A stretch of 64,000 bases of DNA from contig CALEDH010000008.1 in assembly GCA_937949785.1 (NCBI GenBank), forward strand, positions 62,001 to 126,000, written 5' to 3'. Below are positions 9,076 through 17,701 of this stretch, one piece after another. The notes under the pieces are model-generated. The model did no database searches. It was not told where the DNA came from and saw only the letters and a list, made by a program, of their open reading frames with translations. Positions within the stretch are counted from its first letter, which is position 1; every line of letters starts with the position of its first letter. This DNA is from an uncultured Sulfolobales archaeon (lineage in GTDB: Archaea > Thermoproteota > Thermoprotei_A > Sulfolobales > NBVN01). Both the position numbers and the translations under genes were made by a program.

Positions 9076-9325
9076 AGGTTTACCATACGGTATGGAGAAA
9101 AGAACTTAGTATGGGTCACATCGCCCTCACCGGTAGCGGGCCGCTAACCCATACATCTGAAGGCTTGGAAACGCTGCCCTAACCCCGTAGGAGGTCAGAC
9201 ATCGAGAGATAAGCGGTACCCCGCAACGAATCGTTCGGTAGCACAAATAACCACCACAAATTACACTGCCTGAACCTCCCTACCCTAAAACTTTTGTAGA
9301 CGGCTTAAGTGTCACTTCGACTTAA
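9076..9325. other. GC-rich gene-free stretch with stems; possible unknown ncRNA
   Basis: No credible ORF on either strand. It is clearly more GC-rich than flanking intergenic DNA and contains a perfect 8-bp stem GTATGGGT (9109-9116) / ACCCATAC (9147-9154), with GCGG-TACC-CCGC (9213-9224), CGAA-TCG-TTCG (9227-9237) and CCATAC-G-GTATGG (9083-9095) as smaller inverted repeats. In hyperthermophiles GC-rich gaps often mark structured RNA. I looked for the conserved cores of RNase P RNA, SRP RNA and 5S rRNA and did not find them. Identity unknown. Confidence 0.35.
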
Positions 9326-10024
9326 TTAATACTTTATAACATCGCTTAGTCTTAGCTTAACCTCACTACCTTCCTTACTATACGTTATCTCTACTGGTAA
9401 TCCGTATAGTACTTCCCTAGATATGGTGATTGCTGTGGAGTTAGCTTCGACCCTAAGTTTCTGGACCTCAACATCACCTAGTGGTTGTATGGTCTCCCTA
9501 CTTCTACCTAATTCAGTGGTAGTGATGTTTTCGTAGAGCAGCCTTAATAACCATTCATCGACTAATATATCGCTTAAGTTCTTAACGACAGAGGTGGTGC
9601 CTAACATGTTGAGTAGGTAGTTAGTGAGGTAGTGTTCAGTATTGTACCTCACCATGTAATATCTGATAGTAGTGTTCTCACCTTCTCCTACGTTAGATGG
9701 GAGTTGCATAGTTGCTGGTTGTATTAAGAATATAAGTCTATCGTAGACTCCTAAAACCTTATCTTCTAATTTTAAATTACCTGAAACAATGTATATTAGG
9801 ACCGCCGTGATGTTATCCTCATAGGCTAATCTCTCTATGACCTCATAGGGTTTTAGGGTTTGAGTAGGGGTTGTACCGCCCTGATATGTTGAAACGAATC
9901 CGTAGGTAGAAGCAATTACTACTGCGGTAATTACTAAGGCGATTATTAATTTCTTATTTATTGGTGGGGTACGCCTAGACTTCCTTATCTTGACAACCTT
10001 CCCTGTAACCTTCTTTTGAGGCAT
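9326..10024 (-). CDS. Membrane-anchored protein of unknown function
   Basis: 232 aa, not recognised. A very basic N-terminus (KKVTGKVVKIRKSRR) precedes one TM helix at about residues 25-45 and a soluble domain of about 185 residues rich in Thr, Val and Ile, probably outside the cell (positive-inside rule). The domain is mostly alternating hydrophobic strands (VKLRLSDVIKY at the end). The ATG at 10024 follows an AGGGTG ribosome site. It is divergent from the AAA ATPase gene, sharing a 160-bp promoter region, so a linked role is possible but unproven. Confidence 0.72.
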   Translation of the reverse strand: MPQKKVTGKVVKIRKSRRTPPINKKLIIALVITAVVIASTYGFVSTYQGGTTPTQTLKPYEVIERLAYEDNITAVLIYIVSGNLKLEDKVLGVYDRLIFLIQPATMQLPSNVGEGENTTIRYYMVRYNTEHYLTNYLLNMLGTTSVVKNLSDILVDEWLLRLLYENITTTELGRSRETIQPLGDVEVQKLRVEANSTAITISREVLYGLPVEITYSKEGSEVKLRLSDVIKY

Positions 10025-10054
10025 TAAACACCCTCTAAACTAAATTTGAGGAAG

Positions 10055-10065
10055 TTATATAAATA
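10055..10065 (-). promoter_or_regulatory. TATA box for the anchored protein gene
   Basis: TTATATAAATA read on the minus strand as TATTTATATAA, about 35 bp before the ATG at 10024. The divergent AAA gene has its own TATA (TTTTTAA near 10143-10150) in the same gap. Confidence 0.45.
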
Positions 10066-10185
10066 CTGAGGTAAGGATAAGGTGTTTCAGATATCAGGTA
10101 ATAGCCCTTACTAAGTTCATGTTAAGTTTAAAGAGACCACTAATTTTTAAGAGTTGTAGAACTTCAGTACTAGGAGGGCTAATAA

Positions 10186-11652
10186 GTGAGTGAGAGGAGG
10201 ACAGTAGATATTAAGGTGCTTTGGACAAATCTCTACAGGTCTGTGAGGACCTTCCTACTTACTTTTGTAAAACCTGTTGAGAGCTCCATATCATACAGGC
10301 TTGTGGAGACTTTCATTAAGAGGAAAGAGTTTGTTGATGAGTTAGATGATGATAGATATCACTTACTGCTGAAGGTAAACCTTAAGAACTACTCGTTAAA
10401 CGCTAACGAGTTCTCATACTCTTTAATACCTTTATCGCTTACATACATTCCTAAGATAATATCTAAAAAAGGTGATTACGCTCTCAGCATCTTCCTATTC
10501 GAGGGTTTTAGCAAGCCTAAGCTCATAGCATCAGCTATAACTGTTAATAAGGATAGAAATCTAGAGAATGATGTTAAGTACTTAAGACCTATATTAATAT
10601 CTTTAGCGCCAGACATCTCAGACACGCATATCAAGAAATGCTCGAGTAGGGTTTCAAAACTACTCTTAGATGATGTACTGATATACTTCAGTAAATACGC
10701 ACCTAGGTACTTCGAGACCTTTAACTCTTTAGAACTTATGAAACCCCTCGTAGTTATGACCTTGAGAAGCGGTCTTGAGACCTTTGACGAAGTTAAAGCC
10801 GTAGTATCAGATGGTAACGAGTATAGGGAGGTAAGGATACCGATTAAGGCACCGTCCTGGAGTTTTAATGACTTACCGCCAAAGGTAGTGGAAGACGTTA
10901 AGACGATCGTAGTTAACCCGATAGTTAAGGGGTATGACTTCGCCCCTAAGGGGGCGTTCATCACAGGTCCTCCAGGTGTTGGTAAATCAGTCATGGCTGA
11001 GGCGTTAGCATCATCCTTAAACCTCAAGATAGTTGAGTTAAGACCAGGCCTATATAGATCTATGTGGTATGGTGCGACTGAGAAAATGTTGAATGCTATA
11101 TTCCATCAAATAATTAAGAGGAGGTCTGAGGTAGCCCTAATCATAGATGATGCCGAATTTGTTAGCAGTAGGAAGTACACCATACATGAAGCCCATATAA
11201 GTGAGATATCAACAATGCTTTACCATTTACAAAGACCTGATAGACCGTTCACAATACTATCTGCGAATAACCCAGAGTTAATTGACCCAGCCTTACTAAG
11301 ACCTGGTAGGATCGATGTATCAATAGTTCTAGGATTTCCTGATAAGGTTATGAGACGTAATATCGTGGAGAGGAATTCGAATAAGTATAAAATCAAAGTT
11401 GATGATGGACTCATAGACCACATCGTAGGTATTACTAAGTGGTTCTCAGCTGCTGAGGTCGATGCCTTCATAAGGCTAGCTGCTAGTAGAGGTAACAGTA
11501 AGATATCAGCTGAGGACGTGGATTGGGCGAGGAAGAAGATATCAGTAAATCATAGCGAGCGGAGGTCGATGCAGGAATTCCTTAGGTGGTGGGTTTCTAA
11601 GGCGCAGGGAATGGTAATAACTTACATACCAACTGAGAATGAGGTTGAGTAA
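10186..11652 (+). CDS. AAA ATPase with a large unrecognised N-terminal region
   Basis: 488 aa. The first 230 or so residues match no family I know. Then a single AAA module: Walker A GPPGVGKS (about 262-269), Walker B ALIIDDAE, sensor 1 ILSANNPE, arginine-finger/second-region motif DPALLRPGRID and a C-terminal helical lid with a sensor-2 region (FSAAEVDAFIRLAA). The C-terminus has a Trp-rich tail (FLRWWVSKAQ). GTG at 10186 follows a good AGGAGGG site. It resembles CDC48/Vps4-type classic AAA modules but lacks an obvious MIT or CDC48 N domain. It is probably a remodelling or unfolding ATPase; substrate unknown. Confidence 0.85.
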   Translation: MSERRTVDIKVLWTNLYRSVRTFLLTFVKPVESSISYRLVETFIKRKEFVDELDDDRYHLLLKVNLKNYSLNANEFSYSLIPLSLTYIPKIISKKGDYALSIFLFEGFSKPKLIASAITVNKDRNLENDVKYLRPILISLAPDISDTHIKKCSSRVSKLLLDDVLIYFSKYAPRYFETFNSLELMKPLVVMTLRSGLETFDEVKAVVSDGNEYREVRIPIKAPSWSFNDLPPKVVEDVKTIVVNPIVKGYDFAPKGAFITGPPGVGKSVMAEALASSLNLKIVELRPGLYRSMWYGATEKMLNAIFHQIIKRRSEVALIIDDAEFVSSRKYTIHEAHISEISTMLYHLQRPDRPFTILSANNPELIDPALLRPGRIDVSIVLGFPDKVMRRNIVERNSNKYKIKVDDGLIDHIVGITKWFSAAEVDAFIRLAASRGNSKISAEDVDWARKKISVNHSERRSMQEFLRWWVSKAQGMVITYIPTENEVE

Positions 11653-11661
11653 GTAGGGATG

Positions 11662-12621
11662 TTAATTAGGTTGGTTTATCTCAGTTAATTCCTTCAAAAC
11701 CACCTTAGCACAGTATTTAAGTACAGGCTTTCTAATCCCTAACATCAATAATAATCTGTAGATAAGGGGGGTCTTAAAAGGGGCTCCAGCAGCTTTCGGA
11801 TGTCCACCCCCTCCAAGCCTTACTGCTAACTCCCTTATGTTTAAATCGTTGCTTCGGATGCTGAGGCTGCCTTCCTTATACACGATAACTACGTCAGCAT
11901 TATACCTACTCATTATAAAATGTGCTATATAGGATGTAGAGCTTTCCTCCCACTCCTTCATAACTATTGCAGCCTTAACGTCATTTACTTCAAATACTAT
12001 TAAGTTCTTAACCACCGAGTTAAACACCTTTAAATCCCTGTCCATGACGTCCTCTGCACATTTAACGATCTCATCGCTTAGCAAACCGTCAAACCCGACT
12101 AACTTACTGATTAAACGCTTCCTCCACTTATTACCTGGCTTGCAGACCACATACCTACTGAGGAAGTTTCCTAGGTAGTCGTTGAAAATCCATAAGTCGT
12201 TGGAACATGTTGCCCTAGCTAATTGTAACGAATTAAAGTCGGAAACCTTCAAAGCTTTTGCGACAACTCCGGCAGCACAGGTATTCATATCTACGTAGAG
12301 GTTGACACCTAAACTAAGCATTTTATCAATCCAGGAACCCTGCCACACATGGTGGTCAAACCAGTAGACATTGGTTCCCTCACTTCTTAATCTACTGACC
12401 TCCTCAACCAGTAATTGGTAGGTTACGTGGTTGACGCCTAAGTCACATATGTAGAGTTCATCGCATTTCAACCTTCTTAAAACTTTATGTAGATTATGTG
12501 GTTGGGTAAGTGTGATTCCAGGATCACCTGATTTCCTACCCTTTAAGTATTTGACGATCAAAGCAGCTGAAGTCAATCCATCAAGATCTGTATGAGTTAC
12601 TATTTCTATACCGTCACTCAA
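11662..12621 (-). CDS. DHH/DHHA1 phosphoesterase (NrnA/RecJ-like)
   Basis: 319 aa. Motif I appears as THTDLDGLTSAAL (HTDLDG in place of HxDxDG), motif II as YICDLGVN, motif III as the name-giving FDHH, and the C-terminal DHHA1 domain as RLGGGGHPKAAGA. Such enzymes hydrolyse phosphodiester bonds of short oligonucleotides, cyclic dinucleotides or single-stranded nucleic acid with Mn2+. The start is TTG at 12621, preceded by AGGTGTGATG, and a TATA lies at 12652-12664. It is convergent with the AAA gene (9-bp gap). Substrate not assignable. Confidence 0.88.
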   Translation of the reverse strand: MSDGIEIVTHTDLDGLTSAALIVKYLKGRKSGDPGITLTQPHNLHKVLRRLKCDELYICDLGVNHVTYQLLVEEVSRLRSEGTNVYWFDHHVWQGSWIDKMLSLGVNLYVDMNTCAAGVVAKALKVSDFNSLQLARATCSNDLWIFNDYLGNFLSRYVVCKPGNKWRKRLISKLVGFDGLLSDEIVKCAEDVMDRDLKVFNSVVKNLIVFEVNDVKAAIVMKEWEESSTSYIAHFIMSRYNADVVIVYKEGSLSIRSNDLNIRELAVRLGGGGHPKAAGAPFKTPLIYRLLLMLGIRKPVLKYCAKVVLKELTEINQPN

Positions 12622-12651
12622 ACATCACACCTAAGTATCTCACAATACTTT

Positions 12652-12664
12652 CTTAAATTTTTTG
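12652..12664 (-). promoter_or_regulatory. TATA box for the DHH gene
   Basis: Minus strand CAAAAAATTTAAG lies about 35 bp upstream of the TTG start at 12621, within the divergent region shared with the nucleoside transporter. Confidence 0.4.
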
Positions 12665-12750
12665 CTATCATAAATATTTACGTTAACATGTTTAATTAAA
12701 CTTTTTAGTTAAGTAATCATTTATTAATTGAGTATGCAAAGGTGTGTAAA

Positions 12751-14067
12751 ATGAAGTCCCAGTTGATTCTGGCTTTAGTTGTAGTGGCAATCATAGCTGG
12801 AAGTATTGGGTATTTCACAGCATCTATAGCCACACCTCCTAAAGTAGTTACAACGACAGTCACTACGGCGGCTCCAGCATTGACTACTACGATAACTCAG
12901 GTAACCACAGTTACTGCACCGCCAACAACCGTTACTGTTACGAAATTACCTGAAAAGCTTAAGATCGCCTTCGTATACGTAGGGCCTATAGGTGATTATG
13001 GTTGGTCGCACGCGCATGACGTCGGTAGGAGGTATATTGAATCAGTATTTAGGGATAAAATAGAAACGTACTACGTTGAATCTGTTGAAGAACCTAAGGT
13101 CTACGATGTGTTGAGGAAGTTAGTTGGTGAGGGGTATAAGGTTATATTCACAACTAGCTTTGGATTTATGGATGGGACATTACGGGCTGCTAAGGACTTC
13201 CCTAACGTAATATTCTTTCACTGCTCCGGTTATGAAAGGTGGAATAACCTAGGGACTTACTTCGCAGACCTCTACCAGCTATACTACCTCAACGGATTAA
13301 TAGCAGGTGCGTTAACTAAGTCTGGTAAGGTAGGGTATGTAGCTGCTCACCCCATTCCAGAAGTCGTCAGACATATAGACGCATTTGCCTTAGGTGTTAG
13401 GGAAGTTAATCCGAAGGCGAAGGTTTACGTTGTGTGGATACATGCATGGTACGACCCTCCGAAGGCTAGAGCAGCTGCAGAGTCTTTAATAGCGCAAGGC
13501 GTAGACGTCCTAGCCTTCACCGAGGACTCCCCAGCAGTTATAGAGGTTGCCCAAGAATACTATAACCGTGGCATACCTATCTATGTGTTCTCCCACTACA
13601 GCCCTATGCTGAAGTTCGGACCTAACGTAGTAGTCAGCGGTCAACTAGTGAATTGGGGAGTAATATATGAGGACATAGTTGCTAAGGTACTTACAGGTGT
13701 TTACAACACCACTAACTTGAAGAACGTAGATTATTGGTGGTTATTAAGTGAGAGGGCGGTGGAGTTAGGTGCGGATTTCGGAGTTCCTATAAATCCAAAG
13801 TTCGTTGAGGTATTGAAGAAGGTTAAGGTTAACGAAAAAATAAGCGGTGATGATATAAGCGTATATGACCTAGTGATGTTGAGGTTAAAGCAGATGAGCG
13901 AGCCCAGACCAGCTTTCGACCCGTTCTGCGCTGTTAAGGAACCTATACTAAGTCAGGATGGTAAGGTATTAGTAAGGCTAGGAGAGTGTTTAGGACATGA
14001 AGCGTTGTGGAGTATTATGTCATTTGTTGATAACGTAGTCGGTTCTATACCTGCAGGTAGTGGTTAA
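12751..14067 (+). CDS. BMP-family nucleoside-binding protein of ABC transporter
   Basis: Surface solute-binding protein of the BmpA/Med family (PnrA-like), which typically binds purine nucleosides. An N-terminal signal/anchor helix (QLILALVVVAIIAGSIGYF) is followed by a Thr/Val/Pro-rich tether (about 30-70) and the BMP domain: IAFVYVGPIGDYGWSHAHDVGR, then VIFTTSFGFMD and VIFFHCSGYE. The track begins at GTG 12742, but I prefer ATG at 12751, where GGTG at 12741 serves as ribosome site and the signal helix starts at once. First gene of the transporter operon that runs to 17664. Confidence 0.92.
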   Translation: MKSQLILALVVVAIIAGSIGYFTASIATPPKVVTTTVTTAAPALTTTITQVTTVTAPPTTVTVTKLPEKLKIAFVYVGPIGDYGWSHAHDVGRRYIESVFRDKIETYYVESVEEPKVYDVLRKLVGEGYKVIFTTSFGFMDGTLRAAKDFPNVIFFHCSGYERWNNLGTYFADLYQLYYLNGLIAGALTKSGKVGYVAAHPIPEVVRHIDAFALGVREVNPKAKVYVVWIHAWYDPPKARAAAESLIAQGVDVLAFTEDSPAVIEVAQEYYNRGIPIYVFSHYSPMLKFGPNVVVSGQLVNWGVIYEDIVAKVLTGVYNTTNLKNVDYWWLLSERAVELGADFGVPINPKFVEVLKKVKVNEKISGDDISVYDLVMLRLKQMSEPRPAFDPFCAVKEPILSQDGKVLVRLGECLGHEALWSIMSFVDNVVGSIPAGSG

Positions 14068-14070
14068 TAG

Positions 14071-15648
14071 GTGCTTAGGTTGGAGGTAAATCAAACCTAT
14101 TTTTCATTAAATACGACTAATAGTAATCATGATTACGTACTCTCAGTTAGGGGTGTTAGTAAGTTTTTTGGCAGTATAACTGCTTTAAAGGAGGTTGACT
14201 TAGATGTTAGGAAGAAGGAGATTCACGTATTACTAGGCGAGAATGGGGCTGGTAAGACCACTTTAGTGAACATCCTCTACGGTATTTACAGACCTGATTC
14301 TGGAGTGATTAACGTATTCGGCAAGGATGTTAGGATAGGTTCGCCGAGAGACGCCATCTCCTACGGGATCGTGTTGGTCCAACAACATCCTATGTTAATA
14401 GATAAGATGACTGTAGCTGAGAACCTCTCCATCAGTTTTAGAAAGTTAGGTTATTTTAAATCACCTAAAATTATTAAAGAGTTAATCAGGGAGTATAGTA
14501 GTAGGTATGGCATTAGCGTAGATGTTGACGCCTTAGTAAGCAATTTATCATTTAGTGAGAAGCAGGAAGTAGAGCTTATCAGGGCGTTATTACTTGATGT
14601 CAAGCTATTAATACTTGATGAGCCAACAACGATGTTAACCTCTTATGAGAGGAGGAAGCTGTTCTCAGTCTTAAGGGGGTTAATCGATGAAGGTAGGTCA
14701 GTCCTCCTAATCACACATAAAGTTGTTGAAGCCTTAGAGATTAGTGATTGGATAACGGTGTTGAGGAGGGGGGAGGTCGTAGCCTCCAGACCTAAGAACG
14801 CGTATTCGGTAGATGAATTGGTGAAACTCGTTGTAGGCGAGTCTATTCGGGCAGAACCCATAGTTAGTGAGGACTTCAGCCCTGGCAACAGTGTTAGACG
14901 TCCTGAAGTATTAAGCGTTAAGGATTTAACCGTTGTTAATGATGCTGGCGGGATAGCTGTTAGGGGTGTTTCCTTAGATATCAATTCTGGCGAGGTCGTC
15001 GGTATTGCCGGTGTATCCGGTAACGGTCAGAAGGAGCTGTCTGAGGCGTTAGCCGGTTTGAGGAAGGTGAAGGGCGGTAAGATCTTGATATGCGGCTTAG
15101 ACGTAACTAATAGGGGTCCTGGTGATAGGGTTAGAGCCGGCTTTGCGTATATACCTGAGGAAAGATTAAGGTATGGCGTTATAGGGGAGATGAACGTTGC
15201 TGAGAACTTCATGCTTAAGAATCATAAATCGTTCAGTAAATACGGTTTAATATTAGAGAAGGACGTCGTGGAGAGCGTTGAGGAAGGGATAAAGGCCTTC
15301 AACATCGTTACTAGAGGACCTTCAGAGAAGGTTAAGGCGTTATCAGGGGGTAATATTCAGAAATTAATAGTTGCTAGGGAGTTAAGGTCTAATCCTAAGG
15401 TAATACTAGCCCACAATCCTACGTTAGGACTTGACTTAAAATCGGCAGTACTGGTACGTGAGTTATTGATAAAGGCGAGGTCTAACGGTTCGGGAATACT
15501 CCTTATATCTGAAGACTTAGATGAGGTCCTCACGCTCTCAGATAGGGTTGTCGTTATGTATAGAGGGTCAATAGTCTATGAGACCAGTAGAACTACAGCC
15601 TCACGTGATGTATTAGAGAGGGCTATGCTGGGGCTTGTAAATGTTTGA
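14071..15648 (+). CDS. Nucleoside ABC transporter ATPase, two NBDs (YufO/RbsA type)
   Basis: 525 aa with two ATPase domains. The N-terminal NBD is catalytically complete: Walker A GENGAGKT, Walker B LLILDEPTTML, H-loop LITHK; its signature is deviant (LSFSEKQE). The C-terminal NBD has a degenerate Walker A (GVSGNGQKE) but a canonical LSGGNIQK signature, the asymmetric layout of sugar/nucleoside-type ABC ATPases. GTG start 3 bp after the binding-protein stop; overlaps the permease gene by 8 bp. Confidence 0.93.
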   Translation: MLRLEVNQTYFSLNTTNSNHDYVLSVRGVSKFFGSITALKEVDLDVRKKEIHVLLGENGAGKTTLVNILYGIYRPDSGVINVFGKDVRIGSPRDAISYGIVLVQQHPMLIDKMTVAENLSISFRKLGYFKSPKIIKELIREYSSRYGISVDVDALVSNLSFSEKQEVELIRALLLDVKLLILDEPTTMLTSYERRKLFSVLRGLIDEGRSVLLITHKVVEALEISDWITVLRRGEVVASRPKNAYSVDELVKLVVGESIRAEPIVSEDFSPGNSVRRPEVLSVKDLTVVNDAGGIAVRGVSLDINSGEVVGIAGVSGNGQKELSEALAGLRKVKGGKILICGLDVTNRGPGDRVRAGFAYIPEERLRYGVIGEMNVAENFMLKNHKSFSKYGLILEKDVVESVEEGIKAFNIVTRGPSEKVKALSGGNIQKLIVARELRSNPKVILAHNPTLGLDLKSAVLVRELLIKARSNGSGILLISEDLDEVLTLSDRVVVMYRGSIVYETSRTTASRDVLERAMLGLVNV

Positions 15649-16711
15649 GTTAAAGGTTTTGAGGCGTTATGAAGTATCTACTAAACTTAAATTAACGGTA
15701 TACACCTTATCATTCGTCGTTGGTTTATCAGCATTCACACTGCTAGAAGTTTCCTACGGAGCTGACCTATATGAAGTTATAAGTAAATTACTTATTAAGC
15801 CGTTAACCTCATATAGCGATTTCCAAGTCACGATAAGGTATGCAATCCCTATAGGTATTATGTCCTTAGGGCTTATACTACCGTATAGGTCCGGTATATA
15901 CTCAATAGGAGCTGAGGGTCAGATGGCTGTAGGGGTTATATTTGCTGCATGGACAGCTTATTCGCTAATCGATCTGGAAAGTCCTTATTCAATCGTAGTA
16001 GCACTGCTTGCTGGGACTTTCGGAGGCCTTCTATGGGGTTTAATACCAGGTCTCCTTAAGGGTTTGTTAAACGTTAACGAGGTCTTAATAACTTTAATGC
16101 TTAATTTTACCGCATATTCGTTAACTGATTACCTGATTTACGGACCTTGGAGAAGTCCTAAGGCATACGGCTTCCCCCTAACAGAGCCTATACCTAAGTC
16201 ATTTATGATGCCATCATATGATGGCATACATTTAACCAACTTAATAATATTCGTTTTATTAACGGTTGTTATGAACACCGTTATTAAGAAGACCGTTCTC
16301 GGCTACCAGATCCGGGCATACGGATTAAATCCTACGGCTGCTTACTCTGCTGGGATAAGCTTCCTGAAAGTAGCTTTACTATGCTTAGCTATAAGCGGGG
16401 CGCTGGCGGGGTTGGCTGGGTCGTTACAGCTCATAGCAGTACATGGTAGGTTAGGGCCGAAATCGTGGAGTGTGACTGAGGGATTAGGTTATACGGCTAT
16501 AGTATCAGCCTGGCTTGCTAGGTTAGAGCCGTGGGCTGTGTTACCATCAGCACTACTGCTTGGGGCTTTAGTTAATGGCGGCTTAACTATTAAGGCAGTC
16601 TTAGGTCAGCCTGAAGGCATCGTAAGTATTATGAATGGGATTATACTGCTTTCAATAATTTCCGCTGAGTTCTTCATTAATTATAGATTGGTTATTAAGG
16701 TGGGTAGGTAG
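15641..16711 (+). CDS. Nucleoside ABC transporter permease (YufP-like)
   Basis: 356-aa permease of the BPD_transp_2 family with about nine to ten TM helices. Family features are SIGAEGQMAVG near residues 88-98, the gating region LLKGLLNVNEVLITLMLN and GYQIRAYGLNPTAAYSAGI, the loop that contacts the ATPase. It forms the channel with the next gene (2-bp gap). Confidence 0.92.
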   Translation: MFELKVLRRYEVSTKLKLTVYTLSFVVGLSAFTLLEVSYGADLYEVISKLLIKPLTSYSDFQVTIRYAIPIGIMSLGLILPYRSGIYSIGAEGQMAVGVIFAAWTAYSLIDLESPYSIVVALLAGTFGGLLWGLIPGLLKGLLNVNEVLITLMLNFTAYSLTDYLIYGPWRSPKAYGFPLTEPIPKSFMMPSYDGIHLTNLIIFVLLTVVMNTVIKKTVLGYQIRAYGLNPTAAYSAGISFLKVALLCLAISGALAGLAGSLQLIAVHGRLGPKSWSVTEGLGYTAIVSAWLARLEPWAVLPSALLLGALVNGGLTIKAVLGQPEGIVSIMNGIILLSIISAEFFINYRLVIKVGR

Positions 16712-16713
16712 GT

Positions 16714-17664
16714 ATGATAGATACGTTTCTGGTGGGGAATTTCATATTCCTAACCCTGAAGAATGCAGTGCCGTTAGTTCTGGCCTCCGTCGGCGAGGTA
16801 ATTGCTGAGAGGTCTGGTATTATTAACTTAGGGGTTGAGGGTTCTATGGTTGTAGGGGCTTTAGTAGGTGTTGCTGTGACCTTGATGAGTGGTAATTACT
16901 TATTGGGCTTCGCGGTCGGCGGTTTGGCAGGACTGCTACTAGCGTCAATACATGGATTTATCACGGTGGTATTCGGAGCGAATCAAATAGTCTCCGGTAT
17001 AGCGGTAACTATGACCGGCTTAGGTCTAACAGCTCTTCTAGGTAGGGGGTATGTTGGTAGGTCGTTATACGGGTTGAGGCCTTCACCGCTATACCCATAC
17101 GATGTAGGAGTACCTGATTACCTAAAACCTCTGCTAGCAGCCTTAGTAAGACATGATATCATAGTCTACTTATCGATAATAATCCCACTACTGGCTACGT
17201 GGCTACTCTTTAAAACTAAGTACGGAAATTCTGTAAGGGCATGTGGTGAGAGTCCAAGCGTAGCTGAATCATTAGGTATTAACGTAATTTTAATTAGGTT
17301 TTCAGCTGTGTTATTAGGGGGTTTCTTAGCAGGTCTTGGTGGTGCGTATCTATCATTAGGTATTGTCGGGACATGGGTTGAGAACATAACAGCAGGTATT
17401 GGTTGGATAGCCGTCGGCTTAGTAGCGTTCAGTATGTGGATGCCTGTTAGGGTTTTAATGGCCTCATATATTATGGCTGCATTAATATCTATGTCCTACA
17501 TACTGCAGGGTAAGGTAGGTGTTAGTAGTTACTTCCTGGCTATGATCCCCTACATAGGGACGATAATGATACTCACAATAGTTAATGTTGAGAGGTTTAA
17601 GTTGAAGTTAGGTGCGCCTACTGCCTTAGGAAGGCCGTACATACGTGAAGAAAGGTTGGGGTAG
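16714..17664 (+). CDS. Nucleoside ABC transporter permease (YufQ-like)
   Basis: 316-aa second permease of the nucleoside importer: IAERSGIINLGVEGSMVVGA near the N-terminus is the hallmark of this paralogue, followed by IHGFITVVFGANQIVSGIA and the ATPase-contact segment YGNSVRACGESPSVAESLGI. About eight to nine TM helices. Last gene of the operon. With the phosphorylase at the window start it supports nucleoside scavenging. Confidence 0.92.
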   Translation: MIDTFLVGNFIFLTLKNAVPLVLASVGEVIAERSGIINLGVEGSMVVGALVGVAVTLMSGNYLLGFAVGGLAGLLLASIHGFITVVFGANQIVSGIAVTMTGLGLTALLGRGYVGRSLYGLRPSPLYPYDVGVPDYLKPLLAALVRHDIIVYLSIIIPLLATWLLFKTKYGNSVRACGESPSVAESLGINVILIRFSAVLLGGFLAGLGGAYLSLGIVGTWVENITAGIGWIAVGLVAFSMWMPVRVLMASYIMAALISMSYILQGKVGVSSYFLAMIPYIGTIMILTIVNVERFKLKLGAPTALGRPYIREERLG

Positions 17665-17671
17665 TGATTAA

Positions 17672-17683
17672 GCTTTATATTTG
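17672..17683 (+). promoter_or_regulatory. TATA box for the HtrA-like protease
   Basis: GCTTTATATTTG lies about 27 bp upstream of the GTG at 17702 and 36 bp upstream of ATG at 17711, consistent with a leaderless or very short-leader transcript. Confidence 0.45.
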
Positions 17684-17701
17684 AGATGTATATAATTAAA
17701 T

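Noticed and set aside
9109-9155. Stem with ACA right behind it, as in an H/ACA guide RNA
   Set aside because: The hairpin is only about 45 nt and has no K-turn or clear pseudouridylation pocket.
9076-9325. RNase P RNA or SRP RNA
   Set aside because: The RNase P P4 strands (GGCTTA is present near 9302, but no matching AAGTCC-type partner) and the SRP GGAAGGGAGCAG-type loop are missing.
10476-11027. 183-aa minus-strand ORF
   Set aside because: Shadow of the AAA ATPase gene; low-complexity Ser/Thr/Leu-rich antisense translation.
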